The translations under genes and the position numbers were made by a program. From assembly GCA_016195825.1 (NCBI GenBank), contig JACPYV010000010.1, positions 1 to 64,000 of the forward strand: a stretch of DNA of 64,000 nucleotides, given 5' to 3'. The notes below the pieces were generated by a model, which searched no databases, had not been told where the DNA came from, and saw only the letters and a program-made list of their open reading frames with translations. Source of the stretch: Burkholderiales bacterium. Lineage in GTDB: Bacteria; Pseudomonadota; Gammaproteobacteria; Burkholderiales; Burkholderiaceae_C. How positions within the stretch are numbered: position 1 is the stretch's first letter; every line of letters begins with the position of its first letter. Shown here one piece after another: positions 17,964 through 27,551 of this stretch.

Positions 17964-18256
17964 CACATGTGGTTCAGTTCGTCCGGCAGTTCATAGAACG
18001 TCGGATGGCGGTAGACCTTGTCGTCGGCCGGGTCGAACAGGCTGCCCTTCTCGCTCGGGTCGCTGGCGACGATCTGCTCCGAGCGCACGACCCAGATGCT
18101 GGTGCCCTCCTGCCGGCGCGTGTAGACGTCACGCGCCATCTGGATGGCCATGGGCGCATCGGCCGCGTGCAGGCTGCCGCAGTGCTTGTGATCCAGCCCG
18201 GCCTTGCTGCGTACGAACACTTCCCACAGCGGCCATTCATTCTTCGGATTGCTCAT
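17963..18256 (-). CDS. paaB: Phenylacetyl-CoA epoxidase subunit B
   Basis: A 97-aa subunit of the PaaABCDE multicomponent oxygenase, thought to bridge heterodimers. The sequence EWPLWEVFVRSKAGLDHKHCGSLHAADA and the close KVYRHPTFYELPDELNHM are characteristic. I use the ATG at 18256 (MSNPKNEW); the five extra residues in the track are not needed. It begins 11 nt after the paaA stop. Confidence 0.95.
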   Translation of the reverse strand: MSNPKNEWPLWEVFVRSKAGLDHKHCGSLHAADAPMAIQMARDVYTRRQEGTSIWVVRSEQIVASDPSEKGSLFDPADDKVYRHPTFYELPDELNHM

Positions 18257-18267
18257 CTCTTCTTTCC

Positions 18268-19272
18268 TCAAGCGGCTTGCGCCTTCGTTGCCTGCTTGCG
18301 GGCGTGAGCCAGGGCCGCGTCGCGCACCCAGGCGCCGTCGTCCCAGGCCTTGTTGCGGGCTGCCAGGCGCTCGCGGTTGCAGGGGCCTTCGCCGCCCACC
18401 ACGCGCCAGAACTCGCTCCAGTCAATCTCACCGAAGTCGTAACTGTCGCGCTCGGCATTCCACTTCAGCGCCGGATCGGGCACCGTCACGCCCAGGATGT
18501 CGGCCTGCGGAATCGTCGCGTCGACGAACTTCTGTCGCAGCTGGTCGTTGGTCACGCGCTTGATGCCCCAGCGCATGCTCTGCTCGGAGTTGGGCGAGTC
18601 CTTGTCGGCCGGGCCGAACATCATCAGCGACGGCCACCACCAGCGGTTGACCGCGTCCTGCACCATGGCCTTCTGCGCGGCGCTGCCGTGGGTCATCATC
18701 GTCAGCAGGCTCTCGTAGCCCTGGCGCTGGTGGAAGCTCTCCTCGCGGCACACGCGGATCATGGCCCGCGCGTAGGGCGCGTAGGAGCAGCGGCACAGCG
18801 GCACCTGGTTCATGATGGCAGCACCGTCCACCAGCCAACCGATGACGCCAATGTCGGCCCAGGTCAGCGTGGGGTAGTTGAAGATGGAGCTGTACTTGGC
18901 CTTGCCCGACAGCAGCGCCTCGGTCATCTCGTCGCGGCTGGTGCCCAGCGTCTCGGCGGCGGCGTAAAGGTAGAGGCCGTGGCCGCCCTCGTCCTGCACC
19001 TTGGCCAGCAGGATGGCCTTGCGCTTGAGCGTTGGGGCGCGCGTGATCCAGTTGCCCTCGGGCAGCATGCCGACAATTTCGCTGTGCGCATGCTGGCTGA
19101 TCTGCCGCACCAGCGTTTTGCGGTAGTGCTCGGGCATCCAGTCCTTGGCTTCGATGAAGTCGCCGGCATCGATGCGGGCCTCGAAGGCTTCTTCTCGTTG
19201 CAGGTCTTCCGCCGATTTAACGACCTTGGGCTTGGCCTCTCGGGCCATCAGGTCCATCGCTTGCGTATACAT
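18268..19272 (-). CDS. paaA: Phenylacetyl-CoA epoxidase catalytic subunit
   Basis: Diiron oxygenase subunit of 334 aa that inserts one oxygen atom into the aromatic ring of phenylacetyl-CoA. Diiron-ligand helices are visible in [17 protein letters not shown] and [19 protein letters not shown]. Other family hallmarks are [21 protein letters not shown] and [13 protein letters not shown]. The ATG at 19272 has a GGAG ribosome site that overlaps the end of paaK, whose stop is only 10 nt away. It is therefore cotranscribed with paaG-I-K. Confidence 0.97.
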   Translation of the reverse strand: MYTQAMDLMAREAKPKVVKSAEDLQREEAFEARIDAGDFIEAKDWMPEHYRKTLVRQISQHAHSEIVGMLPEGNWITRAPTLKRKAILLAKVQDEGGHGLYLYAAAETLGTSRDEMTEALLSGKAKYSSIFNYPTLTWADIGVIGWLVDGAAIMNQVPLCRCSYAPYARAMIRVCREESFHQRQGYESLLTMMTHGSAAQKAMVQDAVNRWWWPSLMMFGPADKDSPNSEQSMRWGIKRVTNDQLRQKFVDATIPQADILGVTVPDPALKWNAERDSYDFGEIDWSEFWRVVGGEGPCNRERLAARNKAWDDGAWVRDAALAHARKQATKAQAA

Positions 19273-19282
19273 CGCTCGCTCC

Positions 19283-20581
19283 TTACTTCTTGCGTTGGTC
19301 CACCACGCGCCGGGCCTTGCCGACCAGCGTGCGCTCGATGGAGTTGTTTGGCTCGACGCTGATGGTCGCCGTCACGCCGATCAGGTTCTTGATGCGCTCG
19401 GACAGGCGGCGACCGATGCCGTCATCGAACGCACCCAGCGCCAGCTCGCAGCGGATCAGCAACTCGTCCAGATGACCGTTGCGGCTGACCACCAGCTGGT
19501 ATTGCCCGCCCAAGCCCTTCTCCTGCAGCACCAGCTCCTCCACCTGCGTGGGGAAGAGGTTGACGCCCCGGATGATGAGCATGTCATCGCTGCGGCCCAC
19601 GATCTTGCCCATGCGGCGCATGCTGCGCGAGGTGGGCGGCAGCAGCCGCGTCAGGTCGCGGGTGCGGTAACGGATGACGGGCATCGCCTCCTTGGACAGC
19701 GATGTGAAGACCAGCTCGCCTTCGGATCCGTCGGGCAGCACCTCGCCCGTGTCGGGGTCGATGATCTCGGGATAGAAGTGGTCTTCCCAGATCACAGGGC
19801 CGTCCTTACTTTCGATGCACTCGCTGGCCACGCCCGGGCCCATCACTTCGGACAGCCCGTAGATGTCCACCGCATCGATGCCGGCGCTGGCCTCGATGTC
19901 ACGGCGCATGGCCTCGGTCCAGGGTTCGGCACCAAAGATACCGACCTTCAGCGACGACTCGCGCGCATCCAGCCCCTGGCGGCTGAACTCTTCCACCAGC
20001 ACCTGCATGTAGCTGGGCGTCACCATGATGATGTCGGGCTTGAAGTCCGTGATCAGCTGCACCTGCTTCTCGGTCTGGCCACCGCTCATCGGGATGACAG
20101 TGCAGCCCAGCCGCTCGGCGCCATAGTGCGCGCCCAGGCCGCCGGTGAACAGGCCGTAGCCATAGGCGACGTGCACCAGGTCACCCGCGCGGCCACCCGC
20201 GGCTCGGATGGAGCGCGCGACGAGGTTGGCCCAGTTGTCGATGTCCTTCATCGTGTAGCCGACGACCGTGGGCTTGCCCGTGGTACCCGACGACGCATGG
20301 ATGCGCGCCAGTTGCTGGCGCGGCATCGCGAACATGCCGAACGGGTAGTTGGCGCGCAGGTCGTGCTTGGTCGTGAACGGGAACCTGGCGAGATCCGCCA
20401 GCGTCTTCAGGTCCGACGGATGCACGCCCTTCTCGTCGAACTTGGCCTTGTAGTGCGGCACGTTGTCGTAGGCATGCTGCAGGCTCCAGCGCAGACGCTC
20501 CAGCTGCAGCGCCTGCAGTTCATCGCGGCTGGCGGTTTCGATCGCTTCGAGGTCGCCGGGTTGGGGAGTCTTGACGGTCAT
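19283..20581 (-). CDS. paaK: Phenylacetate-CoA ligase
   Basis: AMP-forming ligase of 432 aa that commits phenylacetate to the pathway as its CoA thioester. Motifs include the P-loop [17 protein letters not shown], the [15 protein letters not shown] segment, the hinge [21 protein letters not shown] and the C-terminal catalytic Lys in [11 protein letters not shown] start at the ATG at 20581 ([10 protein letters not shown]), overlapping the paaI stop as ATGA. The ORF track fuses it with upstream out-of-frame sequence. Confidence 0.96.
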   Translation of the reverse strand: MTVKTPQPGDLEAIETASRDELQALQLERLRWSLQHAYDNVPHYKAKFDEKGVHPSDLKTLADLARFPFTTKHDLRANYPFGMFAMPRQQLARIHASSGTTGKPTVVGYTMKDIDNWANLVARSIRAAGGRAGDLVHVAYGYGLFTGGLGAHYGAERLGCTVIPMSGGQTEKQVQLITDFKPDIIMVTPSYMQVLVEEFSRQGLDARESSLKVGIFGAEPWTEAMRRDIEASAGIDAVDIYGLSEVMGPGVASECIESKDGPVIWEDHFYPEIIDPDTGEVLPDGSEGELVFTSLSKEAMPVIRYRTRDLTRLLPPTSRSMRRMGKIVGRSDDMLIIRGVNLFPTQVEELVLQEKGLGGQYQLVVSRNGHLDELLIRCELALGAFDDGIGRRLSERIKNLIGVTATISVEPNNSIERTLVGKARRVVDQRKK

Positions 20582-21006
20582 GCTTCGAAAACCTTGCGTT
20601 CGCCGAGGCGGTAGGAGCGCCCACGGAATACGGCGATCAGGTCGCCGTTCTGGTTCTTGACGGTGATGTCGTAAAGCCCGGTGCGGCCCGCCAGCGAGAC
20701 CTCTTCGGCCGTCGCCGTCAGCGTCTCGCCCAGCTTGGCGCTCTTCAGGATGTCGATGCCGAATCCCGAGGCCACTGTCAGTGCATTGCGGGCGTTGCAG
20801 GCGAACGCAAAGGCCGAGTCGGCCAACGTCGCGATCAGGCCGCCGTGGCAGATGGCGAAGCCGTTCAGCATGTCCACCCGCACGGTCATCGTGGCGACCG
20901 CGCGGCCGGGCGCGACCTCGGCAATCTGGATGCCCAGCATCCGGCTCGCGGCATCGTCCGCAAGCATGACATCGCGCACCTTCTCGGCAATGGCTTGCGC
21001 ATCCAT
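20578..21006 (-). CDS. paaI: Hydroxyphenylacetyl-CoA thioesterase
   Basis: Hot-dog-fold thioesterase of 142 aa that hydrolyses mis-formed or dead-end CoA esters of the phenylacetate pathway and so recycles CoA. The typical VRVDMLNGFAICHGGLIATLADSAFAFACNA segment holds the catalytic Asp/His-Gly region of PaaI. It overlaps paaG upstream (TGATG) and paaK downstream (ATGA). Confidence 0.94.
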   Translation of the reverse strand: MDAQAIAEKVRDVMLADDAASRMLGIQIAEVAPGRAVATMTVRVDMLNGFAICHGGLIATLADSAFAFACNARNALTVASGFGIDILKSAKLGETLTATAEEVSLAGRTGLYDITVKNQNGDLIAVFRGRSYRLGERKVFEA

Positions 21007-21809
21007 CAGCGGTCCCTGAACTCGGGCTTGCGCTTGTCCATGAAGGCGGCCACGCCTTCCAGGTAGTCGTACGCAAAACCCAGCTGGCTCTGCAGCGCAG
21101 CCTCGCGCTTCAGCGCGGACTCGTAGTCCAGCTTCAGCGCCTCGTCCATCGCCCAGCGGGTTTCGACCAGCGCACGCGTGGGCATGCCGGCCAGCTTCTG
21201 CGCCAGCGCCATCGCGGCATCGGCCAGCTCAGCATCCGGCAGCACGCGGGAGATCAGGCCCAGCCGCTCCGCGTCCACCGCCTTGACCTTGTCGCCCAGC
21301 AGCGCGAGCTCCAGCGCCTTGGCCCGCCCGACCAGCCGCGGCAGCAGCCAGGTGCCGCCGCAGTCAGGCAGCAAGCCGATCTTGGAAAAGGCCTGGATGA
21401 AGCTCGCACTCTCGGCCGCCAGCACCAGGTCGCAGCCCAGCGCCATGTTGGCCCCGGCGCCGGCCGCCACGCCGTTGACGGCGGCCACCACAGGTACCGG
21501 CATGCTGCGCAGGCGCAGCGCCAGCGGGATGTAGTAGTGGTCCAGCATGTGGCCAATGTCCTTTGGCGCCACGCCGGGGTCGTTGCTGGGCGCCACATGC
21601 GGGTCCGACAGATCCTGGCCTGCACTGAAGGCCCGGCCCGCACCGGTGATCAGCACGCAGCGCGTCTCGCCATCACCGGCCGCCGACTCCAGCGCATGCC
21701 GCAACTGGCCCAGCATGGCGGCCGTCAACGCGTTCAGCGCCTCGGGGCGGTTCAGGCGCAGCAGGCGCACGGCGCCGTGCTGTTCGATCTGGATCAGTTG
21801 TTCGGGCAT
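21006..21809 (-). CDS. paaG: 1,2-epoxyphenylacetyl-CoA isomerase (oxepin-CoA forming)
   Basis: Crotonase-fold isomerase of 267 aa that turns the ring epoxide into oxepin-CoA and can later shift a double bond. Oxyanion-hole segments are AFSAGQDLSD and AVNGVAAGAGANMALGCDLVLA; IGLLPDCGGTWLLPRLVG carries the acidic catalytic region. It is the first gene of the operon: a strong promoter and a palindromic operator lie just upstream. The other beta-oxidation genes (paaF, paaH, paaJ) are not in this window. Confidence 0.94.
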   Translation of the reverse strand: MPEQLIQIEQHGAVRLLRLNRPEALNALTAAMLGQLRHALESAAGDGETRCVLITGAGRAFSAGQDLSDPHVAPSNDPGVAPKDIGHMLDHYYIPLALRLRSMPVPVVAAVNGVAAGAGANMALGCDLVLAAESASFIQAFSKIGLLPDCGGTWLLPRLVGRAKALELALLGDKVKAVDAERLGLISRVLPDAELADAAMALAQKLAGMPTRALVETRWAMDEALKLDYESALKREAALQSQLGFAYDYLEGVAAFMDKRKPEFRDR

Positions 21810-21820
21810 GGAATTTCTCT

Positions 21821-21834
21821 ACCGACCGGTCGGT
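21821..21834 (-). promoter_or_regulatory. Palindromic operator over the paa promoter
   Basis: ACCGACCGGTCGGT is a perfect 14-bp palindrome 11 nt upstream of the paaG ATG and 2 nt downstream of the predicted -10, so it covers the expected transcription start. This is the position and form expected for a TetR-family repressor, and a TetR gene lies in the same operon. It resembles the ACCG...CGGT cores described for PaaR sites, from memory and unchecked. Confidence 0.7.
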
Positions 21835-21836
21835 TA

Positions 21837-21865
21837 ATCGTAAGACCCCCCGCCTGCAGGATCAA
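21837..21865 (-). promoter_or_regulatory. Sigma-70-type promoter of the paa operon
   Basis: On the minus strand TTGATC (21865-21860) and TACGAT (21842-21837) are separated by exactly 17 nt. Both are good matches to -35 and -10. The start would fall inside the adjacent palindrome. The -35 sits immediately downstream of the pfkB stop codon. Confidence 0.65.
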
Positions 21866-21866
21866 G

Positions 21867-22817
21867 TCATGGGCGGGTAAACCCCTGCACTTCGACGGCT
21901 TCCGCCAAGGCCGACACCAGGCCGGGCCGGGGTGGCGCGAAGCCCGGCGCCGTGCAGGCCGCCGCACCTGCCGCCAGCGCCCAGCGCAGGTGCTGCTCGG
22001 CAGGCGCACCGGCGTTGCGCATCAGACTGTCCAGCAGGCCCGCCAGCGCAGCGTCGCCGGCGCCCACCGTGTCGACTACATCGATCCGCGGCGGCAGCGC
22101 GGTGCATTCCTCCACGCCGTGATACAGCGTCGCGCCGGCCTCGCCACGCGTCAACAGCAGCCAGGCGCCGGGGTTCCAGGCGGCGATCTGGGCCAGACCG
22201 GAACGGTGGTCGGGCAGACGGAACAGGCCGCGAAGGTCTTCGTCAGACACCTTGATGACGTCGGCCAGCCGGCACATCTGCTCCAGCGTGTCGTCGTAGC
22301 GTGAATCCATGGGCGGCGCGCGGAAGTTGGGGTCGTAGCTGATCAGCCGCCCTTCGGCCTTCAACGCCTCGGCCAGCGCCAGCAAGCGCCCGGCCAGCGG
22401 CTCGCGCACCAGGCCCAGGCTGCCGAAATGGGCCCAGCGCAGCGCCCGCGTCCAGCCCATGGGCAGGCCCTCGGGGCGGAAATGCAGGTCTGCGCTGTCC
22501 TGGCCGATGAACAGGTAGCGCGGCGGGTCAGTCTCGTGGACGACGGCCAGCAGCGGGGGTTTGGGCAACTGCTGGATGAAGCGCATGTCCAGGTGGGCAT
22601 CCTGGCTGGCCTGCCAGATGGCCTGACCGAACACGTCCTGGCTGACCGCGCCGGCAAAGGCGCTCAACTGACCCAGCGTGGACATGGCGACAGCCACATT
22701 CCACGGCGAGCCGCCGCTGCTGCTGCGCCACGTATCGGCGCCGGTTCGCACGAGATCGGTCAGCGCCTCGCCAAAGGACACGAAGCGCGGCAGGTCGGCA
22801 TGCATCACAGCACTCAT
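21867..22817 (-). CDS. PfkB-family carbohydrate kinase (fructokinase-like)
   Basis: Ribokinase-fold sugar kinase of about 316 aa. The N-terminal motif [13 protein letters not shown] and the [16 protein letters not shown] substrate region are typical of fructokinases. The catalytic signature is [18 protein letters not shown] prefer the ATG at 22817; the track start at 22829 is a TTG. The exact sugar is not certain and no sugar transporter or regulator is adjacent. It ends just upstream of the paa promoter. Confidence 0.87.
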   Translation of the reverse strand: MSAVMHADLPRFVSFGEALTDLVRTGADTWRSSSGGSPWNVAVAMSTLGQLSAFAGAVSQDVFGQAIWQASQDAHLDMRFIQQLPKPPLLAVVHETDPPRYLFIGQDSADLHFRPEGLPMGWTRALRWAHFGSLGLVREPLAGRLLALAEALKAEGRLISYDPNFRAPPMDSRYDDTLEQMCRLADVIKVSDEDLRGLFRLPDHRSGLAQIAAWNPGAWLLLTRGEAGATLYHGVEECTALPPRIDVVDTVGAGDAALAGLLDSLMRNAGAPAEQHLRWALAAGAAACTAPGFAPPRPGLVSALAEAVEVQGFTRP

Positions 22818-22987
22818 GTGCCGATTCAACCGGTAGCGCTCCGCGCTGGCAAGCCCCAGGGCCGCAAGCCGTCCGGCCGGTTGACGACGCCCGGGCCACT
22901 TCGATCCTCGAAGGCACCCAGCGGCCAGAATCCGCCCGCAAGCCCCCGCCCCCGCGCGGAAGGTCGGCGAGCAGCCAGAATCCGGGC

Positions 22988-24094
22988 ATGAGCGTGCGTG
23001 AAGCCCCCCTCCTCTTCCGGCCCCCGCCGACCCGGCCGGCGGCCCCGGCCAGGCAGCCCGGGCCCATGGCGGACACGCTAGGCCGTCCGCTGCACGACCT
23101 GCGCATCTCGGTGACCGACCGCTGCAACTTCCGCTGCGGCTACTGCATGCCCAAGGAGGTGTTCGACAAGCAGCACGCCTTCCTGCCGCATGCTGAGCTG
23201 CTGAGCTTCGAGGAAATCACGCGGCTGGCCAGCGTCTTCGTCGCCTGCGGCGTCGAGAAACTGCGCATCACCGGCGGCGAACCCACGCTGCGGCGCGGGC
23301 TGGAGACGCTGATCGCGATGCTGGCAGCGCTGCGCACCCCCGACGGCCGCGAGATGGACCTGACGCTGACGACCAACGGCTCCACGCTCGTCAAGAAAGC
23401 CGCGGCCCTGAAGGCAGCCGGCCTCAGGCGACTGACCGTCAGCCTGGACGGCCTGGACGACGCGGTGTTTCAGCGCATGAACGACGTGGGCTTCCCGGTG
23501 GCGGACGTTCTCGCGGGCATCCAGGCCGCGCAGGCAGCGGGACTGGCGCCGATCAAGGTCAACATGGTGGTGCAGCGCGGCGTCAACGACGACCAGATCC
23601 TGCCCATGGCGCGCCACTTCCGTGGCTCGGGTGTCGTGCTGCGCTTCATCGAGTACATGGACGTCGGCGCCACCAACGGCTGGCGCATGGACCAGGTGCT
23701 GCCGTCGGCCGAGGTACTGCGCCGCCTGCAGGCCGAGTTCCCGCTGACGCCGCTGTCGCAGAGTGCGCCGGGCGAGACAGCCGAGCGCTGGGCCTACTCG
23801 GATGGCGGCGGCGAGGTCGGCTTCATCTCCTCAGTCACGCAAGCCTTCTGCGGCGACTGCAACCGCGCGAGGCTGTCCACCGAGGGGCGGCTCTACACCT
23901 GCCTGTTCGCCACACGCGGGCACGACCTGCGTGCGCTGCTGCGTGGGGCCGCGCCGGCCAGCGACGCGGAACTGGCCGGCGCCATTGCCGGCGTCTGGCA
24001 GGGGCGCAGCGATCGCTACTCGCAGCTGCGCGGCAGCGGCCAGGCCACGCCGGCCGGCGAGCGCCGGGTCGAAATGCATTACATCGGCGGATGA
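22988..24094 (+). CDS. moaA: GTP 3',8-cyclase (molybdopterin biosynthesis)
   Basis: Radical-SAM enzyme of 368 aa that converts GTP to the precursor of molybdopterin. The SAM cluster is CNFRCGYC (Cys46, 50, 53). The second cluster is formed by [18 protein letters not shown], and the conserved C-terminal Gly-Gly ends the protein (HYIGG). The first 26 residues are a Pro-rich extension; a start at 23066 ([15 protein letters not shown]) is also possible. It overlaps mobA as ATGA. Its product would serve the molybdenum cofactor of the formate dehydrogenase at 55-58 kb. Confidence 0.96.
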   Translation: MSVREAPLLFRPPPTRPAAPARQPGPMADTLGRPLHDLRISVTDRCNFRCGYCMPKEVFDKQHAFLPHAELLSFEEITRLASVFVACGVEKLRITGGEPTLRRGLETLIAMLAALRTPDGREMDLTLTTNGSTLVKKAAALKAAGLRRLTVSLDGLDDAVFQRMNDVGFPVADVLAGIQAAQAAGLAPIKVNMVVQRGVNDDQILPMARHFRGSGVVLRFIEYMDVGATNGWRMDQVLPSAEVLRRLQAEFPLTPLSQSAPGETAERWAYSDGGGEVGFISSVTQAFCGDCNRARLSTEGRLYTCLFATRGHDLRALLRGAAPASDAELAGAIAGVWQGRSDRYSQLRGSGQATPAGERRVEMHYIGG

Positions 24095-24666
24095 GCCAGG
24101 TCCACGCCCTCGTGCTGGCCGGCGGCCGCGGCAGCCGCATGGGCGGCGTAGACAAGGGCCTGCAGCTGCTGGGTGGCCGCCCGCTCGCGGCCCACGTCAT
24201 CGAACGCATGGCGCCCCAGGCGACGCGCGTGTTGATCAGCGCCAACCGTCACCTCGACGCCTACGCGGCCATGGGCCACACCGTGCTGACCGACCCGCCC
24301 GGCCTCGAATTCGCCGGCCCCCTGGCCGGCATGCTGGCGGGGCTGCAGGCGTTGCCCGACGACGCATGGCTGCTGACCGCGCCCTGCGACTGCCCGCACC
24401 TCCCGCTCGACCTGGCCCAGCGCCTGCTGGCCGCCGCCCAGCCCCACGGCCTCGCCTTCGCGCAGGCCGAGCGCGAACACCCCACGCACGCACTGCTGCA
24501 TGCCCGCCTGCGCGGGCCACTCGCCGCCCATCTGCAGGCGGGTGGGCGCCCCGTGCTGCGCTGGATGGACGCCCTGCCGCACGGCGTGGCCCGCTTCGAC
24601 GACGAAGCCGCGTTTGCCAACCTGAACACGCTCGCCGAGCTGGACCACCCCGGGAGCCCCGCGTGA
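24091..24666 (+). CDS. mobA: Molybdenum cofactor guanylyltransferase
   Basis: Cytoplasmic nucleotidyltransferase of 191 aa that adds GMP to Mo-molybdopterin to form the guanine-dinucleotide cofactor used by DMSO-reductase-family enzymes such as formate dehydrogenase. Motifs are [45 protein letters not shown] and [10 protein letters not shown]. It is coupled to moaA upstream and to the GNAT gene downstream by 4-nt overlaps. Confidence 0.94.
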   Translation: MSQVHALVLAGGRGSRMGGVDKGLQLLGGRPLAAHVIERMAPQATRVLISANRHLDAYAAMGHTVLTDPPGLEFAGPLAGMLAGLQALPDDAWLLTAPCDCPHLPLDLAQRLLAAAQPHGLAFAQAEREHPTHALLHARLRGPLAAHLQAGGRPVLRWMDALPHGVARFDDEAAFANLNTLAELDHPGSPA

Positions 24667-25187
24667 TCGACACCCTCAGCATCCGCCCCATGCTGGAACC
24701 CGACCTGCTGGGCTACAAGGCCTTGCGTGACGCGATGCTGACCGGCCACCCCGAGGCCTTCACGTCCGACGCCGAGACCGAGAGCCAGCGCGATCTCACC
24801 AGCTACCGCAGCCGGCTGGCCGGCGGCTCGGGTGGTGCCACGCTGTTTACCCTGCTGGCGCTGGATGGCCCACGCATCGCCGGCGCGCTGACCTGCGAGC
24901 GCGAACCGCGCCGCAAGGTCCAGCACCTCGCCCATCTGGTGGGCATGATGGTGGCTGACACTCACCGCGGTCGCGGCATCGGCCGGGCGCTGCTGGGCGC
25001 TGCGGTCGACCGCCTGCGGGCCACGCCCGGCCTTGCTCAGGTCACGCTCAGCGTCACGTCCAGCAACCGCGCCGCCGTGGGCTTGTACGAAAGCGTGGGC
25101 TTTGAGCGCTATGGCCGCCTGCCGGACGCAATACGCCTGCCCGACGGCCGGCGGCTAGACAAGGACCTGATGCTGCTGCGGCTCTAA
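24663..25187 (+). CDS. GNAT-family N-acetyltransferase
   Basis: Acetyl-CoA-dependent acetyltransferase of 174 aa with unknown substrate. The acetyl-CoA-binding motif A is HLVGMMVADTHRGRGIGRALLGAAVD, and the C-terminal motif B is SNRAAVGLYESVGFERYG. It begins at a GTG overlapping the mobA stop (GTGA). The long ORF track entry (23763-25187) merges it with out-of-frame sequence. Third gene of the moaA-mobA unit. Confidence 0.88.
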   Translation: MIDTLSIRPMLEPDLLGYKALRDAMLTGHPEAFTSDAETESQRDLTSYRSRLAGGSGGATLFTLLALDGPRIAGALTCEREPRRKVQHLAHLVGMMVADTHRGRGIGRALLGAAVDRLRATPGLAQVTLSVTSSNRAAVGLYESVGFERYGRLPDAIRLPDGRRLDKDLMLLRL

Positions 25188-25792
25188 GGCCGCAGCAGCT
25201 CGAACTGCACCACCAGCGCGTCCTGCACCGCCAGCAGCCCGCCCAGCACCGTGAAAGGCTGGATGCCGAAATCGCTCTGCCGCAACACCACCCGGCCGTG
25301 CGCGCGCCGGCCGTCCACGTCGACCACGAACCACTGCCGGCGAGTCACGCCGTGCAGCGTGACCTCAGCCTCGACCGCGCGCTGCCCACCCTCGCCCACC
25401 TGCTGCAGCGTGCGCACGACAACCTCAGGGTGGGCCGCCGCGTCCAGCGCCTTCAGCAGGTTGGTGCGCGTGCCGGCGCGGGCGTCGTCGTCGACCGCGC
25501 TGGCAAAGGCGGAACCCAGCCGCTCACGCAGCGCCTGTGGGTCGATAGCCAGCCCGTCCAACCGGAAGCTCAGCACCGGGCCAGCAGCTGGCCAGTCCAC
25601 ACGCAGGTCGCTCGCGCGCAACACGTGGTTGTGGCCCAGGCGCGCCGCGCTGCCGCCGCGAAAGACGAGAACGCGCAGTTCGTTGCCGGTCTCGGCCTGC
25701 GGTGCGGCCGCCGGCGGCGCGCTGGCGCAGCCGGCCAAACCAGCAAGAGCGACCGTTGCGGCCAGGGTCAACAGCAGGCGGCGGGTTGTCAT
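25184..25792 (-). CDS. YceI-like lipoprotein
   Basis: Putative lipoprotein of about 202 aa. The N-terminus MTTRRLLLTLAATVALAGLAGC gives a lipobox (LAGC). The mature part has YceI-like features: LGHNHVLRASDLRVDW, VEAEVTLHGVTRRQ and VVLRQSDFGIQPFTVLGGLLAVQDALVVQFEL. YceI proteins are lipocalin-like barrels that bind isoprenoid-type lipids; the ligand here is unknown. I chose the ATG at 25792, four codons inside the track start. It overlaps the GNAT gene convergently by 4 nt. Confidence 0.82.
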   Translation of the reverse strand: MTTRRLLLTLAATVALAGLAGCASAPPAAAPQAETGNELRVLVFRGGSAARLGHNHVLRASDLRVDWPAAGPVLSFRLDGLAIDPQALRERLGSAFASAVDDDARAGTRTNLLKALDAAAHPEVVVRTLQQVGEGGQRAVEAEVTLHGVTRRQWFVVDVDGRRAHGRVVLRQSDFGIQPFTVLGGLLAVQDALVVQFELLRP

Positions 25793-25898
25793 GGGCGGGC
25801 TCAAGTGGGGATTCCGTGGGGGTTTTATGGCCCAAAGCGCGACGTTCCCGCCGCAGGCTGAACTAGCATAGCCACCATCTCCTCAACGGAGCCCCCAC

Positions 25899-26438
25899 AT
25901 GGCCAGCCTGTTTCGCCCCGCTCTTGACCTGATGGCGCAGTACGCCGCCTACCACCGCGACCGCCGCAACATCGCGACCCACTTCATCGGCATCCCGATG
26001 ATCGTGTTCGCCATGAGCACGCTGCTCGCCCGCGCCGAGTTTTCCGTCGGCGCTGCGCCGATGAACGCCGCCATCGTCGCCTGGGCGCTGTCCGCGCTCT
26101 GGTACCTGACGCGCGGCAATCTGGCGCTGGGCGTGGCCACCACCGTCGTCAACGGCTTGCTGACTGCGCTGGCCATGACCGCAGCCCAGGGCTCCATGAC
26201 CAGCTGGCTGGTCATCGGCGTCGGCAGCTTCGTGGTCGGCTAGGTGTTCCAGTTCATCGGCCACTACTACGAGGGCAAGAAGCCCGCCTTCGTGGACGAC
26301 CTCGTGGGCCTGCTCGTGGGCCCGATGTTCGTCGTTGGTGAGGCCATGTTCATGGCCGGCTGGGGCCGCCCGCTGCTGGCCGAGATCGAGCGCCGCGTCG
26401 GACCGACGCACCTGCGCGACCTGGCCCACCCTGTTTAA
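25899..26438 (+). pseudogene. DUF962/Mpo1-like membrane protein interrupted by an in-frame amber codon
   Basis: The frame is open from the ATG at 25899 (good Shine-Dalgarno) to 26438 except for one TAG at 26241-26243. The first part has the family motif QYAAYHRDRRNIATHFIGIPMIVF. The part after the stop, VFQFIGHYYEGKKPAFVDDLVGLLVGPMFVVGE, is equally well conserved. Family members normally read GWVFQFIGH here, so a Trp codon (TGG) has become TAG by one G-to-A change. Yeast Mpo1 is an iron-dependent dioxygenase of 2-hydroxy fatty acids; the conserved His motifs lie on both sides of the stop, so a truncated product should be inactive. Confidence 0.85.
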
Positions 26439-26450
26439 GTCCACCCTCCG

Positions 26451-27464
26451 ATGACCGGCGTTCTAGTCATGGGCGCCGGCTCCGTCGGCTGCTTTGTCGG
26501 CGGCCTGACCCAGCTTGCCGGCGTACCCGTCCATTTCGTCGGCCGCCCGCGCGTGCTGGCCGCGCTGCGCAAGCACGGCCTGCGCCTGACCGACCAGGAC
26601 GGCCTGGACCGCCACATCCCCCCGCTGGAGCTGCGCCTGCACGCCGACCCGCCGGCCGGCCTCAAGCCCGACCTGGTGCTGCTGTGCGTGAAGTCCGGCG
26701 CCACCGCTGAGGCCGCCACGGCGCTGGGCCTGACGCTGCCGCTGGGCACGCCGGTGGTCAGCCTGCAAAACGGCATCGCAAACGCCGAACTGGCCCGCGC
26801 CACCGTGCCACAGTTGCACTGGCATGCGGGCATGGTGCCCTTCAACATCGCCGAACTCGCACCCGGCCACTACCACCGCGGCACGGGGGGTGCGCTGGCA
26901 GCCGAGGCCTCGGCCGAGGACACCGCCCTGGCGGCCTGGCAGACCGCGCTGGCCCGCGTCGGCATGAAACTCAACCTACACGCCGACCTGGCGCCGGTGC
27001 AATGGGGCAAGCTGCTGCTGAACCTGAACAACCCGGTCAACGCGCTGTCCGGCCGGCCGCTGCGCGAGGAGTTGCTGCAGCGCGGCTACCGGCGCGCGCT
27101 GGCCGCGCTGCAGCAGGAGGCGCTGGACCTGCTGGACGCTGCGCACCGCCCGGTCGCCCAACTCACGCCGCTGCCACCGCGCCGGCTGCTGATGCTGCTG
27201 CGTATGCCTACCTTCATTTTCCGCCTGGCCGCGGCCCGCATGCTGCGCATCGATGCCCAGGCACGCTCTAGCATGGCCGACGACCTGGCCCATGGCCGCA
27301 TGACCGAGATCGACGCGCTGTGCGGCGAAGTGGTGCGCCTGGCCAAGGGCCTGGGCCGGACGGCGCCGTTGAACGCGCGCATGCACGCCCTGGTCGAAGC
27401 CTGGCCCAAGCGCCGCCGCCCCTACCCCCCAGCGGAACTGCTGCAGGCGCTCGGCTTGTCCTGA
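26451..27464 (+). CDS. 2-dehydropantoate 2-reductase-family protein (PanE/ApbA)
   Basis: NADPH-dependent ketopantoate-reductase-fold protein of 337 aa. The Rossmann motif is VLVMGAGSVGCFVGGLTQ, followed by LVLLCVKSGAT and SLQNGIANAE. The catalytic Lys region is VQWGKLLLNLNNPVNALSG, which includes the conserved Asn. It could be the pantoate enzyme of CoA biosynthesis or one of several paralogues, so I give no symbol. It begins 12 nt after the DUF962 gene and may be cotranscribed with it. Confidence 0.88.
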   Translation: MTGVLVMGAGSVGCFVGGLTQLAGVPVHFVGRPRVLAALRKHGLRLTDQDGLDRHIPPLELRLHADPPAGLKPDLVLLCVKSGATAEAATALGLTLPLGTPVVSLQNGIANAELARATVPQLHWHAGMVPFNIAELAPGHYHRGTGGALAAEASAEDTALAAWQTALARVGMKLNLHADLAPVQWGKLLLNLNNPVNALSGRPLREELLQRGYRRALAALQQEALDLLDAAHRPVAQLTPLPPRRLLMLLRMPTFIFRLAAARMLRIDAQARSSMADDLAHGRMTEIDALCGEVVRLAKGLGRTAPLNARMHALVEAWPKRRRPYPPAELLQALGLS

Positions 27465-27551
27465 TTTGATCGATCTCCGTCCGATGGTGCGTGGCACCCG
27501 GCGAGCGGCGGCGGAACACTGGAGGCCTCAACACCCCCACCGAGGCTCCTC

